Origin: an uncultured Coriobacteriaceae bacterium
GTDB lineage: Bacteria; Actinomycetota; Coriobacteriia; Coriobacteriales; Atopobiaceae
Reading direction: 5' to 3'
DNA length: 59,665 nt
NCBI GenBank assembly: GCA_902803315.1
Contig: CADCPM010000013.1
Coordinates: forward strand, 1 to 59,665
Part shown: positions 18,800-27,453 of the stretch, in pieces
How the letters are laid out: each line of letters starts with the position of its first letter
Position numbering within the stretch: position 1 is the stretch's first letter
Position numbers and translations under genes: made by a program
The notes under the pieces: generated by a model
Seen by the model: only the letters and a program-made list of their open reading frames with translations
Database searches by the model: none
What the model was told of the DNA's origin: nothing

Positions 18800-20167
18800 A
18801 TGTCTTCGACAACAAGCATCTCGGGCAAAACATATATCGTAAAGACGTTTGGTTGCCAAATGAACCTGCATGACTCAGAGCGAGTCAGCGGTCTTTTGGA
18901 CTCATGCGGATGCATACAGGTAGCCTCCGCCGACGAGGCGGACATCGTTGTGTTTATGACGTGTTGCGTGCGTGAGGGAGCCGATACCCGATTGTATGGA
19001 CAGGTATCGGCTATGGTAAGTGCTCCTACACCTCCATCGGGAAAGCGCGTCGTCGCCATAGGCGGTTGCATTGCTCAGCGTGATGGCGACCGCATACGTA
19101 AGAACATACCCAACGCAAACGTCGTCTTTGGCACCAGTGCGCTCGACGTGTTGCCTCAGCTTCTGGAAGATGCCTTTCAAAGCGACGGCAAAGAGCTTCA
19201 CGTGGATGTTGGGGAGGAACAGAGGGGTTTCTCCACAGACCTGCCCATACATCGCGAACAGCCCTTCCATGCATGGGTCCCCATAATGACGGGCTGCAAC
19301 AACTTCTGCACCTATTGCATCGTTCCATACGTTCGTGGGCGCGAGAAGAGCAGGCCGATGGAGCGCGTTATCGAGGAGTGCGATCGCTACGTGGCCGAGG
19401 GCGTGCGCGAGATTACGCTCTTGGGCCAAAACGTCAACTCCTACGGTCGCGATGTGTACGGCGAGCCGCGCTTCGCCGAGCTCCTTCGAAAGGTGGGGGA
19501 GACGGGCATAGAGCGACTGCGCTTTACCTCGTCAAATCCCAAAGACCTCACGCCAGAGGTCATAGATGCCATGGCATCCACTCCATGCGTCATGCCACAT
19601 CTGCACCTTGCCGTCCAAAGCGGCTCCACGAACGTGCTCAAAGCCATGAATAGGAGCTATACGCGCGAAGATTACCTAGCCCTGGCAAAAGACCTCAAGG
19701 CCGCCATGCCAGGCATTGCGCTAACTACCGACATCATAGTTGGCTTTCCGGGGGAGACGGAGGAGGACTTCCTGCAGACCCTCTCGTTGGTGGAGGAAGT
19801 CGCATTCGCCTCTGCCTATACGTTTATCTACTCAAAGCGGCCCGGAACCCCCGCCGCGCGTATCGTAGACCCAACGCCACGCGAGGTCATACAGCATCGC
19901 TTCGACCGCTTGGCCGATCTTGTCGCACGGCTTGCATACGAGGCAAACCAACGGGATCTGGGTACGACATCAGAGGTGCTCGTTGAGGGTACGTCCAAGC
20001 GAAACAGCAATGTGATGGTCGGCCACAGTAAGAAGAATCAGACCGTGCACTTTGGGCTTCCGAGCAACATGAGCCCAAGCGACGTTAAGGGACGCATGGT
20101 GGATGTGCGCGTTAATGAGGCGCGTACCTGGTATTTGGCTGGCGATATGTATGGCGAGCCTCATTGA
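18800..20167 (+). CDS. miaB: tRNA-2-methylthio-N6-dimethylallyladenosine synthase MiaB
   Basis: A 455-residue radical-SAM methylthiotransferase acting on i6A37 of tRNAs. The N-terminal domain has the MiaB hallmark TFGCQMNLHDSERV, the radical-SAM motif is CNNFCTYCIVPYVRG, and a TRAM domain ends the protein. It differs from RimO at 11061 by these signatures. Its stop overlaps the miaA start (TGATG), so the two enzymes of one tRNA modification pathway are translationally coupled. Confidence 0.96.
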   Translation: MSSTTSISGKTYIVKTFGCQMNLHDSERVSGLLDSCGCIQVASADEADIVVFMTCCVREGADTRLYGQVSAMVSAPTPPSGKRVVAIGGCIAQRDGDRIRKNIPNANVVFGTSALDVLPQLLEDAFQSDGKELHVDVGEEQRGFSTDLPIHREQPFHAWVPIMTGCNNFCTYCIVPYVRGREKSRPMERVIEECDRYVAEGVREITLLGQNVNSYGRDVYGEPRFAELLRKVGETGIERLRFTSSNPKDLTPEVIDAMASTPCVMPHLHLAVQSGSTNVLKAMNRSYTREDYLALAKDLKAAMPGIALTTDIIVGFPGETEEDFLQTLSLVEEVAFASAYTFIYSKRPGTPAARIVDPTPREVIQHRFDRLADLVARLAYEANQRDLGTTSEVLVEGTSKRNSNVMVGHSKKNQTVHFGLPSNMSPSDVKGRMVDVRVNEARTWYLAGDMYGEPH

Positions 20168-21102
20168 TGGATGACTCCATGAACGTACTCTGCATCGTGG
20201 GCCCCACGGCGGTCGGCAAAAGTGCCATCGCGGAGGAAGTCGCACTCCGATTGGGCGGAGAAATCGTATCCACCGATTCCATGCAGGTGTATCGCGGTAT
20301 GGACATAGGAACCGCCAAGGTACCCGCAAATGAACGTCGGTGCACGTACCATATGGTCGACGTCGCGGACGTCAACGAGGACTATTCGGTTTCCCGGTTT
20401 CAGACGGATGCGCGAAATTGCGTGAACAGTGTCTTAGAGTCGGACAAGGTGCCCGTTCTTTGCGGTGGCACCGGATTGTACTTGGATGCGGTCATAGACG
20501 ACATGAGCTTCCCGCATGGCGAGGTCAAAAGCAAGGCGCGCAAGGACCTCGAAGCGTATGCCAACCAATACGGATCGCAAGCGCTTTACGATATGCTGAG
20601 AAGGCGCGATCCCAAAAGTGCCGAGCTCATCCATCCCAATAACGTGCGACGTGTTGTTCGAGCGCTCGAAATGCTCGACGAGGGTGTGTCGTACGCTACG
20701 CAACATGAGGGCCTACGCGATAGAAAGCAGTACTATCGCGCAAAGATCTGGGCACTCACGCTATCGCGTGAAACGCTGTACGAGCGTATAGAGCAACGCG
20801 TAGACGCTATGTTTGAGATGGGTCTGCTTGAAGAGGTACAGCGTCTCATGGGTCAGGGCATAAAGGATTCCGCCACCGCTTCAAAGGCAATCGGGTACAA
20901 GGAGATGATCAGCCATATAGAGGGAGCCTGCACGCTCGAAGAAGCGCGAAGGCAAATTAAACAAAACACGCGCCGCTACGCAAAGCGACAGCTATCGTGG
21001 ATACGACGCGATGGACGCGCCACATGGATCGATTTGGATAACACGTCTTCGGACGAAGCGGTACAGATGATATGCGCAGATTGGGGGCAACGCGGCCAAT
21101 GA
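20167..21102 (+). CDS. miaA: tRNA dimethylallyltransferase MiaA
   Basis: A 311-residue enzyme that adds the dimethylallyl group to A37, the substrate for MiaB. The P-loop GPTAVGKS, DSMQVYRGMDIGTAK and GGTGLYLDAVIDD motifs are typical. The ATG at 20167 overlaps the miaB stop; a TTG at 20164 and an ATG at 20179 are alternatives. It overlaps hflX by 4 nt at the 3' end. Confidence 0.95.
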   Translation: MDDSMNVLCIVGPTAVGKSAIAEEVALRLGGEIVSTDSMQVYRGMDIGTAKVPANERRCTYHMVDVADVNEDYSVSRFQTDARNCVNSVLESDKVPVLCGGTGLYLDAVIDDMSFPHGEVKSKARKDLEAYANQYGSQALYDMLRRRDPKSAELIHPNNVRRVVRALEMLDEGVSYATQHEGLRDRKQYYRAKIWALTLSRETLYERIEQRVDAMFEMGLLEEVQRLMGQGIKDSATASKAIGYKEMISHIEGACTLEEARRQIKQNTRRYAKRQLSWIRRDGRATWIDLDNTSSDEAVQMICADWGQRGQ

Positions 21103-22400
21103 GACGCTCTGATCGCCTGCATAGTACCAAGGAGCCAATAGAGCGTGCGCTTTTGGTTGGGGTGGAACGCCCGGGACTCCTGTGGCCAGTGGAGGAGTCA
21201 TTGGCAGAGCTAGCGAGACTTGCGCAGACCGATGGTGCCGAGGTCGTACAAACGGTAACGCAACGCATGAGCAAGCCAGTGCCCAAAACGTACATAGGGT
21301 CTGGCAAGGCTGCGTCAATTGCGCAGATGTGCATAGACGAGAAGATCGACGTAGTCATTTTTGACGATGAGCTTACCCCTTCGCAACAGGCAAACCTGGA
21401 GCGCATATTCAAAGAAAGCGTGAAGGTCATCGATCGTACTGCGCTCATCCTCGACATTTTTGGGAAGCATGCCAAGACGCGCGAAGGACGTCTGCAGGTA
21501 CAGCTCGCGCAGAACCAGTACCTGCTGCCACGTCTTAGGGGCATGTGGAGCCATTTGGTTCGCGAGCAGACGAGGGGAGGCATTGGCAGCAGGTTCGGGC
21601 AAGGCGAAAGCCAGCTGGAAGTCGACCGCAGGATGGTAAGGGCAAGGATAAACTCTCTCAAGAAGGAGCTCTTGCAGCTTGAGCGTCGTCGTGAGGTCCA
21701 AAGCAAGGCACGATGGGATTCTGGTGTATACCGCGTTGCGCTCGTAGGCTATACCAACGCTGGCAAGTCCACCTTGCTCAATGCGCTTACGGGCTCTGAG
21801 GCCTATGTGCAGGACGAGCTCTTCGCCACGCTTGATCCCACCACGAGAACGCTCGATTTGGATGACGGACGCAAGGTGACGGTAACGGATACCGTAGGCT
21901 TCATCCAGAAGCTCCCCACCATGCTTGTCGAGGCCTTCAAGTCTACCCTTGCCGAGGTAATGGCTGCGAACCTCATACTGCTAGTGGTCGATGCCAGTGA
22001 CAAGAACGCGAGTAAGGAAATCGATGCGGTGAGGGCGGTCCTCTCCGACATAGGCGCATCGAAGATAGATACCGTGCTCGTATACAACAAGTGCGACCTA
22101 CTTGATGACGAGCAGCGCAGTTCGTTGAGCTTGGAAAATCCAAAGGCAGAGCTCATTTCGGCGCTCAACAAGCAAGGGTTGCGTAGCCTGCGGTACAGAA
22201 TGGCGCGCGAGGCGTCTTCCGATGACGTTACGATGACCGTGTGCGTTCCCTATAGCAAGGGAATCCTTATGCGTATGCTTCACGAGAGGTGCCAGGTCAT
22301 ACGCGAGCAATACGTGCAGGATGGACTCCAGGCAACGGTGAAGGCAGACACGCACATGGCAGCTACCCTCAAGCACTACGAGCTTGGGCAGGAGGCCTAG
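21099..22400 (+). CDS. hflX: Ribosome-associated GTPase HflX
   Basis: A 433-residue GTPase that splits or rescues stalled ribosomes. The N-terminal HflX domain includes YIGSGKA and RRLRGMWSHL-like segments (LLPRLRGMWSH, GGIGSRFGQGESQLE). The G domain has GYTNAGKST (G1), DTVGFIQKLP (G3) and YNKCDL (G4). The start at 21099 overlaps the miaA stop (ATGA); the frame extends further upstream but inside miaA. The miaB-miaA-hflX run is a familiar operon. Confidence 0.95.
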   Translation: MRRSDRLHSTKEPIERALLVGVERPGLLWPVEESLAELARLAQTDGAEVVQTVTQRMSKPVPKTYIGSGKAASIAQMCIDEKIDVVIFDDELTPSQQANLERIFKESVKVIDRTALILDIFGKHAKTREGRLQVQLAQNQYLLPRLRGMWSHLVREQTRGGIGSRFGQGESQLEVDRRMVRARINSLKKELLQLERRREVQSKARWDSGVYRVALVGYTNAGKSTLLNALTGSEAYVQDELFATLDPTTRTLDLDDGRKVTVTDTVGFIQKLPTMLVEAFKSTLAEVMAANLILLVVDASDKNASKEIDAVRAVLSDIGASKIDTVLVYNKCDLLDDEQRSSLSLENPKAELISALNKQGLRSLRYRMAREASSDDVTMTVCVPYSKGILMRMLHERCQVIREQYVQDGLQATVKADTHMAATLKHYELGQEA

Positions 22401-22423
22401 CTAGCGCTTCGCCAACCATGGCG

Positions 22424-22558
22424 GCCGAGGGATGGACGGGATGAGCTCCCCGTGCTCAGACAGCGCTCCGAGAGCAGCGTGGGACGGACGGAAGTCTCCG
22501 TGCTCAGACAGTGCTTCGCGAACTGCGCGCGTGGAGCTCATCCCGCCCCTCCCTCGGC
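22424..22558 (+). repeat. Palindromic element, family A, copy 3 (double core)
   Basis: Arms of 26 bp (22424-22449 and 22533-22558, two mismatches) enclose two core copies at about 22451-22479 (diverged) and 22499-22529 (containing GCTTCGCGAACTGCGC). The segment before the second core (GACGGAAGTCT) matches copy 1, but the arms do not. It fills the gap between the convergent genes hflX and the acyltransferase. Confidence 0.8.
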
Positions 22559-22587
22559 AGCGTGAATGCGTCGCGTACTACATTCGG

Positions 22588-23325
22588 TCACATGATACGT
22601 GCTATGAGGGCGCAGAGGCCCAAAAGTATGGGTTGGTGCGCCACATAGATTTCCAGAGGGTGCCTCCCCACGAACTCCAATGGGGCGCAGCGAATGCTGC
22701 TGCATGCCTTAGGGAACCCAACGTCTTTCCACCACCAGCCAAGGGCGCTCCCCGAGAGAAAGAGCAGGAGATAGGGTAGGAGCGGATAGTAGTCTCCGGA
22801 AATGAAGTTGGGGCCCGGAAGACCCAACCACGACAGCCAGGGAGTCGAGTACCATTGCGGAGGTAAGGTTACGGTGAGTGGCCCCATGCCAACATAGCCA
22901 TTGGGTAAACCAAGGAGCAATAGGAAGCAGGCGAACAGGGCTGCGCATGCCACTGGTCCCTTGGGCCGAATGTCAAGCACGGCGAGCAACCAGCTCACGA
23001 ACGTGCAGGCAGCCATGCAGTAGATGATGCCAAAGGAAATGGGATAATCCACGGCTGCGATAAGGGTTACCACATATATTGCCAAAGCCAGCGCACCATA
23101 TCGAATCGAACGCTTTAGATTGCTCCTTGAGAGGCTGCACATGATCCCCGCTATGAAGAGGAAGGTCCACGATATGCTCGCTCGCCAGATGTCCTGCAGA
23201 GGAGGAGCGAACCACCCCACGTTCAACCCTACGATGAACTTTAGGTCGTAGCAAAAGTGGAATGCCACCATAGAGATGACCGAGAACCCTCGTAAGGCAT
23301 CGAAGAGATGAAGACGATCCTTCAT
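22588..23325 (-). CDS. DUF1624/HGSNAT-like membrane acyltransferase
   Basis: A 245-residue protein with about seven membrane helices. The opening RLHLFDALRGFSVISMVAFHFCYDL is typical of the DUF1624 group related to heparan-alpha-glucosaminide N-acetyltransferase; the LRGF and FH residues are the conserved part. It probably transfers an acyl group to a glycan or lipid at the membrane, substrate unknown. It starts 3 bp after lexA on the same strand, so it may be co-transcribed and damage-inducible. Confidence 0.75.
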   Translation of the reverse strand: MKDRLHLFDALRGFSVISMVAFHFCYDLKFIVGLNVGWFAPPLQDIWRASISWTFLFIAGIMCSLSRSNLKRSIRYGALALAIYVVTLIAAVDYPISFGIIYCMAACTFVSWLLAVLDIRPKGPVACAALFACFLLLLGLPNGYVGMGPLTVTLPPQWYSTPWLSWLGLPGPNFISGDYYPLLPYLLLFLSGSALGWWWKDVGFPKACSSIRCAPLEFVGRHPLEIYVAHQPILLGLCALIARIM

Positions 23326-23328
23326 ATG

Positions 23329-23982
23329 CTAAAAAGAGCGCACCAAGGCCGTGACTCGTCCGAGGATAGTGGGATTGCGCACATAGATGGGCTCCATAAG
23401 GTCGTTTTCCGGCTGCAGACGAACCTGGCCGTCCTCGCGATAGAACGTCTTTACGGTTGCGGAGTCGTCTATGAGCGCCACAACGATCTCGCCGTCGTGC
23501 GCATCGTGCTGCTCTTTTACCACGATGTAGTCCCCATCGAAAATGCCAACGTTAATCATGGACGTACCACGCACGCGCAACACGAAGGAACTCGCGTCTC
23601 CCACCATGCTGGTGGGAAGCGTTATGAAGTCCTCCACATTCTGCTCCGCAAGTATGGGCACACCGGCAGCTACGCGGCCCACGAGTGGTAGTCGAATGGT
23701 GTTGCTCGAAAGATCCTGCTGTACCGCAACGAGGCCGTCTTTATTGCTTGCACCAGCAGGCGAGTCCTCTACGACCTCAATGGTGCGCGGCTTGTTTGAA
23801 TCGCGATGGATATAACCTTTGTCCTCGAGGGACTTGAGGTGCATGTGCACGGTGGAAGGTGACGCAAGGCCTACGGCCGCCCCAATCTCGCGCACAGAGG
23901 GCGGATACCCGTGGTCCTTGGTGTAGGCACAGATAAATTCGTAAATGCTCTGCTGCCGCTTGCTGATCTTTGCCCTTGCCAT
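23329..23982 (-). CDS. lexA: SOS repressor LexA
   Basis: A 217-residue repressor and self-cleaving protease. The N-terminal winged helix (residues 1-65) includes PSVREIGAAVGLASPSTVHMHL. The cleavage site is Ala106-Gly107 (GRVAAGVPI), with catalytic Ser141 (RGTSM) and Lys178 (TVKTF) both present. The start at 23982 has GGAGGAG 4 nt upstream; an upstream TTG is less likely. The divergent region to the LysM gene carries several LexA boxes, so lexA probably controls itself. Confidence 0.97.
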   Translation of the reverse strand: MARAKISKRQQSIYEFICAYTKDHGYPPSVREIGAAVGLASPSTVHMHLKSLEDKGYIHRDSNKPRTIEVVEDSPAGASNKDGLVAVQQDLSSNTIRLPLVGRVAAGVPILAEQNVEDFITLPTSMVGDASSFVLRVRGTSMINVGIFDGDYIVVKEQHDAHDGEIVVALIDDSATVKTFYREDGQVRLQPENDLMEPIYVRNPTILGRVTALVRSF

Positions 23983-24004
23983 GTGCTCCTCCAAATCGTC
24001 TTAA

Positions 24005-24082
24005 CAAACAAATGTTCTTATTTGGGTTGACACGAACCTTTGTACGTACATAATATAACAGATGTTCGGGTACAGATGTACG
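24005..24082. promoter_or_regulatory. Cluster of LexA boxes between lexA and the LysM gene
   Basis: Against CGAAC-N4-GTTCG I read CAAAC-AAAT-GTTCT (24005-24018, 8/10), CGAAC-CTTT-GTACG (24033-24046, 9/10), ATAAC-AGAT-GTTCG (24055-24068, 8/10) and a weaker GGTAC-AGAT-GTACG (24069-24082). The second box lies between TTGACA (24027-24032) and TAATAT (24051-24056), an 18-bp-spaced promoter for the LysM gene. This repeats the recA layout. Confidence 0.85.
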
Positions 24083-24153
24083 ACTTTCTTTTTTGTCCCG
24101 CCCAACGTGTATAAGTGGTCCCAGAAAAGAAGCCACAGAGGAAAGAGGATTGT

Positions 24154-24597
24154 ATGACGTCCACAAACTCCTATGCATGCTCCGGTACGTCCGCATTGAA
24201 TGCCCGTACATACCCGCACCTCAAGCTTGTGTACGATGGAGGCGACAAACGTCACAAAGTCAAGGAACGCGTCTCACGCAAGAACATCGGTCCAAAGCCA
24301 GTCTTTGTTTCCTCTACGCTCATCGTGGGCACGGTAATGGCGATTGTGCTCGTCGGGGTGGCCTATCTGTTCGTCGCAGGCGCAAGGGAACGAATGGTAA
24401 CTCATGCCATCGAGAGCTCTGGCAGCCAAACGATACACGTTGCACCTGGCGACGACTTATGGTCCATAGCCACTCGTCACGGTGTCGAGGGTGTGGACAC
24501 ATACGATGTGGTTCGCTGGATTAAAGAGCATAACAACCTGAGTGTAAGCGCCCTGGCCCCAGGCATTGATCTTATGGTGCCTGGGAGCGTTCTCTAG
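24154..24597 (+). CDS. LysM membrane protein, SOS division-inhibitor type (YneA/ChiZ-like)
   Basis: A 147-residue protein with a cytoplasmic N-terminus, one membrane helix (about residues 53-78, STLIVGTVMAIVLVGVAYLF) and a C-terminal LysM domain (IHVAPGDDLWSIATRHGV). YneA of Bacillus and ChiZ (Rv2719c) of Mycobacterium have the same layout, are encoded next to lexA, and delay division during the SOS response. Here too it faces lexA and precedes nrdR, as in Mycobacterium. The start at 24154 follows GAGGAAAGAGG. The homology is by architecture and position. Confidence 0.85.
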   Translation: MTSTNSYACSGTSALNARTYPHLKLVYDGGDKRHKVKERVSRKNIGPKPVFVSSTLIVGTVMAIVLVGVAYLFVAGARERMVTHAIESSGSQTIHVAPGDDLWSIATRHGVEGVDTYDVVRWIKEHNNLSVSALAPGIDLMVPGSVL

Positions 24598-24620
24598 GGA
24601 GCCGTCTGCAAACCACTGCC

Positions 24621-24718
24621 CATGCCCTCGCGCTCGCGCAATGGCCCGCAGTCGGCGACTCACGAAGTGAGCGAGCGAAGCGAGCGCGGAGCTGACTGCG
24701 AGCCATTGCGCGGGCATG
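24621..24718 (+). repeat. Palindromic element, family B, copy 1
   Basis: Core GACTCACGAAGTGAG followed by GAAGCGAGCGCGGAGC (24654-24692) sits at the tip of arms unique to this copy (24621-24653, with a 7-nt insertion, and 24693-24718). It lies in the gap between the LysM gene and nrdR. Confidence 0.8.
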
Positions 24719-24843
24719 AGGGACGTCTCGGGGGGCGAGGACGAAGGTAGCGTATCCGTAGCATTTGGGTTTCCATATCATCTTTCCCATGCATGTGACG
24801 CAGTGCGTATGCTATGGTTCCTACAGAGCATGTAGGGGGTATT

Positions 24844-25293
24844 ATGCGTTGTCCAAAGTGTGGGTGTGATGAATCCAAAGTGGTCGACTCCCGACCATCC
24901 GAAAACAATGAGGCAATTCGCCGCCGCCGCGAGTGCGTTCGTTGTGGCATGCGATTTACCACATACGAACGGCGTGAGGAAACGCCGTTGATCGTCGTCA
25001 AAAAGGATGGTGGCAAGGAGACCTTCGATCGCCAAAAAATCATGCGTGGCCTTGTTCGCGCAACAGTAAAGCGCAACATACCGATCGGTACGCTCAATGC
25101 GCTTCTTGATGGCATAGAGGGCGACCTGCGCGACAACGGCATAGGCGAGGTCACGTCTCAGGAAATCGGAAACATGGTCCTCAAGCGCCTGTTGGTTATA
25201 GACAAGGTCGCGTATGTGCGCTTTGCCTCTGTCTATCGCGACTTCAAGGATGTGGACGAGTTTTCTGATGAGCTAAGGAGTCTGCTGCAATGA
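24844..25293 (+). CDS. nrdR: Transcriptional repressor NrdR
   Basis: A 149-residue nucleotide-sensing repressor of ribonucleotide reductase genes. An N-terminal zinc ribbon ([17 protein letters not shown] ... CVRCG, Cys 3, 6, 31, 34) precedes an ATP-cone ([20 protein letters not shown]). Length is typical. The start at 24844 gives the invariant MRCPxC N-terminus. It overlaps dut by 4 nt; both concern dNTP supply. Confidence 0.97.
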   Translation: MRCPKCGCDESKVVDSRPSENNEAIRRRRECVRCGMRFTTYERREETPLIVVKKDGGKETFDRQKIMRGLVRATVKRNIPIGTLNALLDGIEGDLRDNGIGEVTSQEIGNMVLKRLLVIDKVAYVRFASVYRDFKDVDEFSDELRSLLQ

Positions 25294-25736
25294 GCCAAAG
25301 AAACATAGTCGTGCCCATAAAGCGACTTGACCCATCGGTGGGGCTGCCCTCATATGCCTACGAAGGTGACGCAGGTCTTGACCTGCACTCTTCTGAGGAC
25401 GTTACGCTCGAGCCCTTTGAGCGGCGGTTGGTGTCTACGGGCTTGGCCATTGCGTTGCCTGATGGCTATGCAGGGTTCGTCCAGCCGCGTAGTGGCCTTG
25501 CCATAAAGCAGGGCCTCTCCATCGTCAACACCCCTGGTCTCATAGACGCGCACTATCGTGGCGAGCTGAAGATCATCGCCATAAACCTCGACGCGCACGA
25601 GCCCATTCACATCCATAGGGGAGACCGCATCGCACAGCTCGTAATACAGGCCGTGCCAGCCGTGAGACTCGTCGAGGTGGATGAGTTGGACAGCACGGAC
25701 CGTGGTGCGGGAGGCTTTGGCTCCAGCGGCGTATAG
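25290..25736 (+). CDS. dut: dUTP diphosphatase
   Basis: A 148-residue trimeric dUTPase that removes dUTP and makes dUMP. The five family motifs are visible: [44 protein letters not shown] and the C-terminal [10 protein letters not shown] arm. ATGA overlap with nrdR shows coupling. Confidence 0.96.
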   Translation: MSQRNIVVPIKRLDPSVGLPSYAYEGDAGLDLHSSEDVTLEPFERRLVSTGLAIALPDGYAGFVQPRSGLAIKQGLSIVNTPGLIDAHYRGELKIIAINLDAHEPIHIHRGDRIAQLVIQAVPAVRLVEVDELDSTDRGAGGFGSSGV

Positions 25737-25770
25737 AATCCGCACACAGACGTCGCTGCCGACAAAGCTC

Positions 25771-25860
25771 CGTGCCTGTGTCGCTTTCTGCAGGCGGCGA
25801 CTCACGAAGTGAGCGATCGAAGCGAGGGTGGAGCCGAATGCGGGCTGCGGCACAGGCGCG
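25771..25860 (+). repeat. Palindromic element, family B, copy 2
   Basis: Core at 25796-25835 (GACTCACGAAGTGAG, then a diverged GAAGCGAGGGTGGAGCC). Outer arms CGTGCCTGTGTCGC and its near complement at the right end (25847-25860) are specific to this copy; the inner arm is poorly paired. It follows dut. Confidence 0.72.
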
Positions 25861-25968
25861 TGGCTTGAGCTGCAATTGCGTACGCTATGAATTCCTCATG
25901 CAGAGGTATAATTGGTGATAAACTAATCGTGCGCGATGTAATAGTACAAGCTTGAAAAGGGGAGTCAT

Positions 25969-26916
25969 ATGTCTTCAAAGATACAAAAGGACCTGGTCAT
26001 AGTCGGCGGAGGACCAGCCGGTCTTTCGGCTGCGATCTACGCGCAAAGGGCGATGCTGGATACCGTGACGCTCGAGCAAGAGGCAGTTGGCGGACAGGTC
26101 GTCCTTACGAGTGACGTGGACAACTATCCAGGAGTTCCGCATACCGACGGATTTTCGCTGGTTGATGCCATGCAGCGTCAGGCAGAGGACCTTGGGGCGA
26201 CCATCGTTATGGAAAACGTCTCATCCATAACGAAGGACGAGAACACCGGGCTCTTTACCGTAACGACCACCTCATGCGAATATGAGACGAAGACGGTCAT
26301 CGTGGCTGGAGGAGCCACGCCACGGAAGGCTGGCTTCGGTGGAGAGCTTGAGTTCGCGGGCAAGGGCGTGTCGTATTGCGCAACCTGCGACGGCATGTTC
26401 TTCAGGGGCCGTGAGGTGTTCGTAATAGGTGGCGGCAACTCTGCTGCGGAGGAGGCCTTGTTCCTTACCAGGTTCGCGGAGAAAGTGACGCTGGTTGTGC
26501 GCAAGGACCACCTGCGCGCACAGGCCTCCGTGGCGGAAGAGCTCAACAATAACCCCAAGGCGTCCATTCGGTTCCTCACGTCCATCGTGAGCGTAGACGG
26601 CGAGAACGGCATCCAGAAGATCACATTCCGTGACAACACGACCTCAGAGGAGCATGTCGAGGAGTTTGACCAAGGCGTTGGCGTGTTCGTGTTCGTGGGC
26701 CGCGTTCCCGCATCGGAGCTTGTGGCGGATCTTGTGGAGCGCAATGGCGCCGGCTACGTTGTCGCAAACGAGCGCATGGAAACGGCGACGCCAGGGCTCT
26801 TCGTCGCGGGTGACGTACGTGAGAAGCCTCTGCGCCAGATCGTGACGGCCGCGAGCGACGGTGCGATTGCCGCGACGAGCGCCTCTGCGTACCTTGGCCA
26901 TCCCGTGGATAGCTGA
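25969..26916 (+). CDS. trxB: Thioredoxin-disulfide reductase
   Basis: A 315-residue flavoprotein that reduces thioredoxin with NADPH. It has an N-terminal FAD site (VIVGGGPAGLSAAIYA), the redox pair CATC at Cys137 and Cys140, an NAD(P) site (VIGGGNSAAEEALFL) and the C-terminal GLFVAGDVREK motif. The start has a GGGGAG site. A long hairpin lies 67 bp after the stop, suggesting a separate transcript. Confidence 0.95.
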   Translation: MSSKIQKDLVIVGGGPAGLSAAIYAQRAMLDTVTLEQEAVGGQVVLTSDVDNYPGVPHTDGFSLVDAMQRQAEDLGATIVMENVSSITKDENTGLFTVTTTSCEYETKTVIVAGGATPRKAGFGGELEFAGKGVSYCATCDGMFFRGREVFVIGGGNSAAEEALFLTRFAEKVTLVVRKDHLRAQASVAEELNNNPKASIRFLTSIVSVDGENGIQKITFRDNTTSEEHVEEFDQGVGVFVFVGRVPASELVADLVERNGAGYVVANERMETATPGLFVAGDVREKPLRQIVTAASDGAIAATSASAYLGHPVDS

Positions 26917-26982
26917 TTCTTGTCCAAATCGTTCTATATGTCTGATAATCGCACTTATGTAAAGTAAGGGCGTGAAGTGTTG

Positions 26983-27025
26983 AGCGCATTTGTCTTTGGG
27001 GACTCTCCCCTTTGGCAAATGCGCT
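26983..27025 (+). terminator. Probable trxB terminator
   Basis: AGCGCATTTG (26983-26992) pairs with CAAATGCGCT (27016-27025), and GGGGA pairs with TCCCC inside. No clean T-run follows. Confidence 0.5.
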
Positions 27026-27066
27026 AACATATATATGTCACTCATGTAGTTGGAGGTGCATGCAGC

Positions 27067-27291
27067 GTGTCGCCTTGGTTCGTGATTCTGTTTATCCTCG
27101 TGATTGCGTCGTATTCGCTCATTTGGTTTGGCATGCGCCGCAGCCGCAACTTCTCCAGGGCAAGCATCTTTATGGCAACAGGCCGCGTTGTCGAACACGA
27201 TGAGCTTTCGCAACGTCTCATATACATTGGTATGGGACTTGGTGCGCTTGCCCTCATTATTCTGTTGCTTCTCCTGTTCCATGTGCTCTAG
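27067..27291 (+). CDS. Small two-helix membrane protein
   Basis: A 74-residue protein with membrane helices at about 4-22 and 50-73 separated by a basic loop (RRSRNFSRAS), so probably both ends outside. GTG start with GGAGG 10 nt upstream. No family recognised. A second tiny membrane ORF follows after 9 bp. Confidence 0.55.
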   Translation: MSPWFVILFILVIASYSLIWFGMRRSRNFSRASIFMATGRVVEHDELSQRLIYIGMGLGALALIILLLLLFHVL

Positions 27292-27300
27292 GAGCTTGAC

Positions 27301-27414
27301 GTGTCGAGCAAGTCCAAGGTCATACTTGTTGTTGCCACCTGTATTGTTGCCCTTCTCGTAATACTGTGGGCTCTTGTGACGAGCTTTTTTGAGATTTCTG
27401 TTGTGTGGAGTTAA
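27301..27414 (+). CDS. 37-residue single-helix membrane peptide
   Basis: GTG start preceded by AGGAG with a 6-nt gap. The product begins SSKSKVI and is then one hydrophobic helix (VILVVATCIVALLVILWAL) ending FEISVVWS. Because it sits directly behind another small membrane gene and has a good ribosome site, translation is plausible. Function unknown. Confidence 0.45.
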   Translation: MSSKSKVILVVATCIVALLVILWALVTSFFEISVVWS

Positions 27415-27453
27415 GTAAAGCGAACTATAACTCTAAAGTGTAGCTAAATCCTC

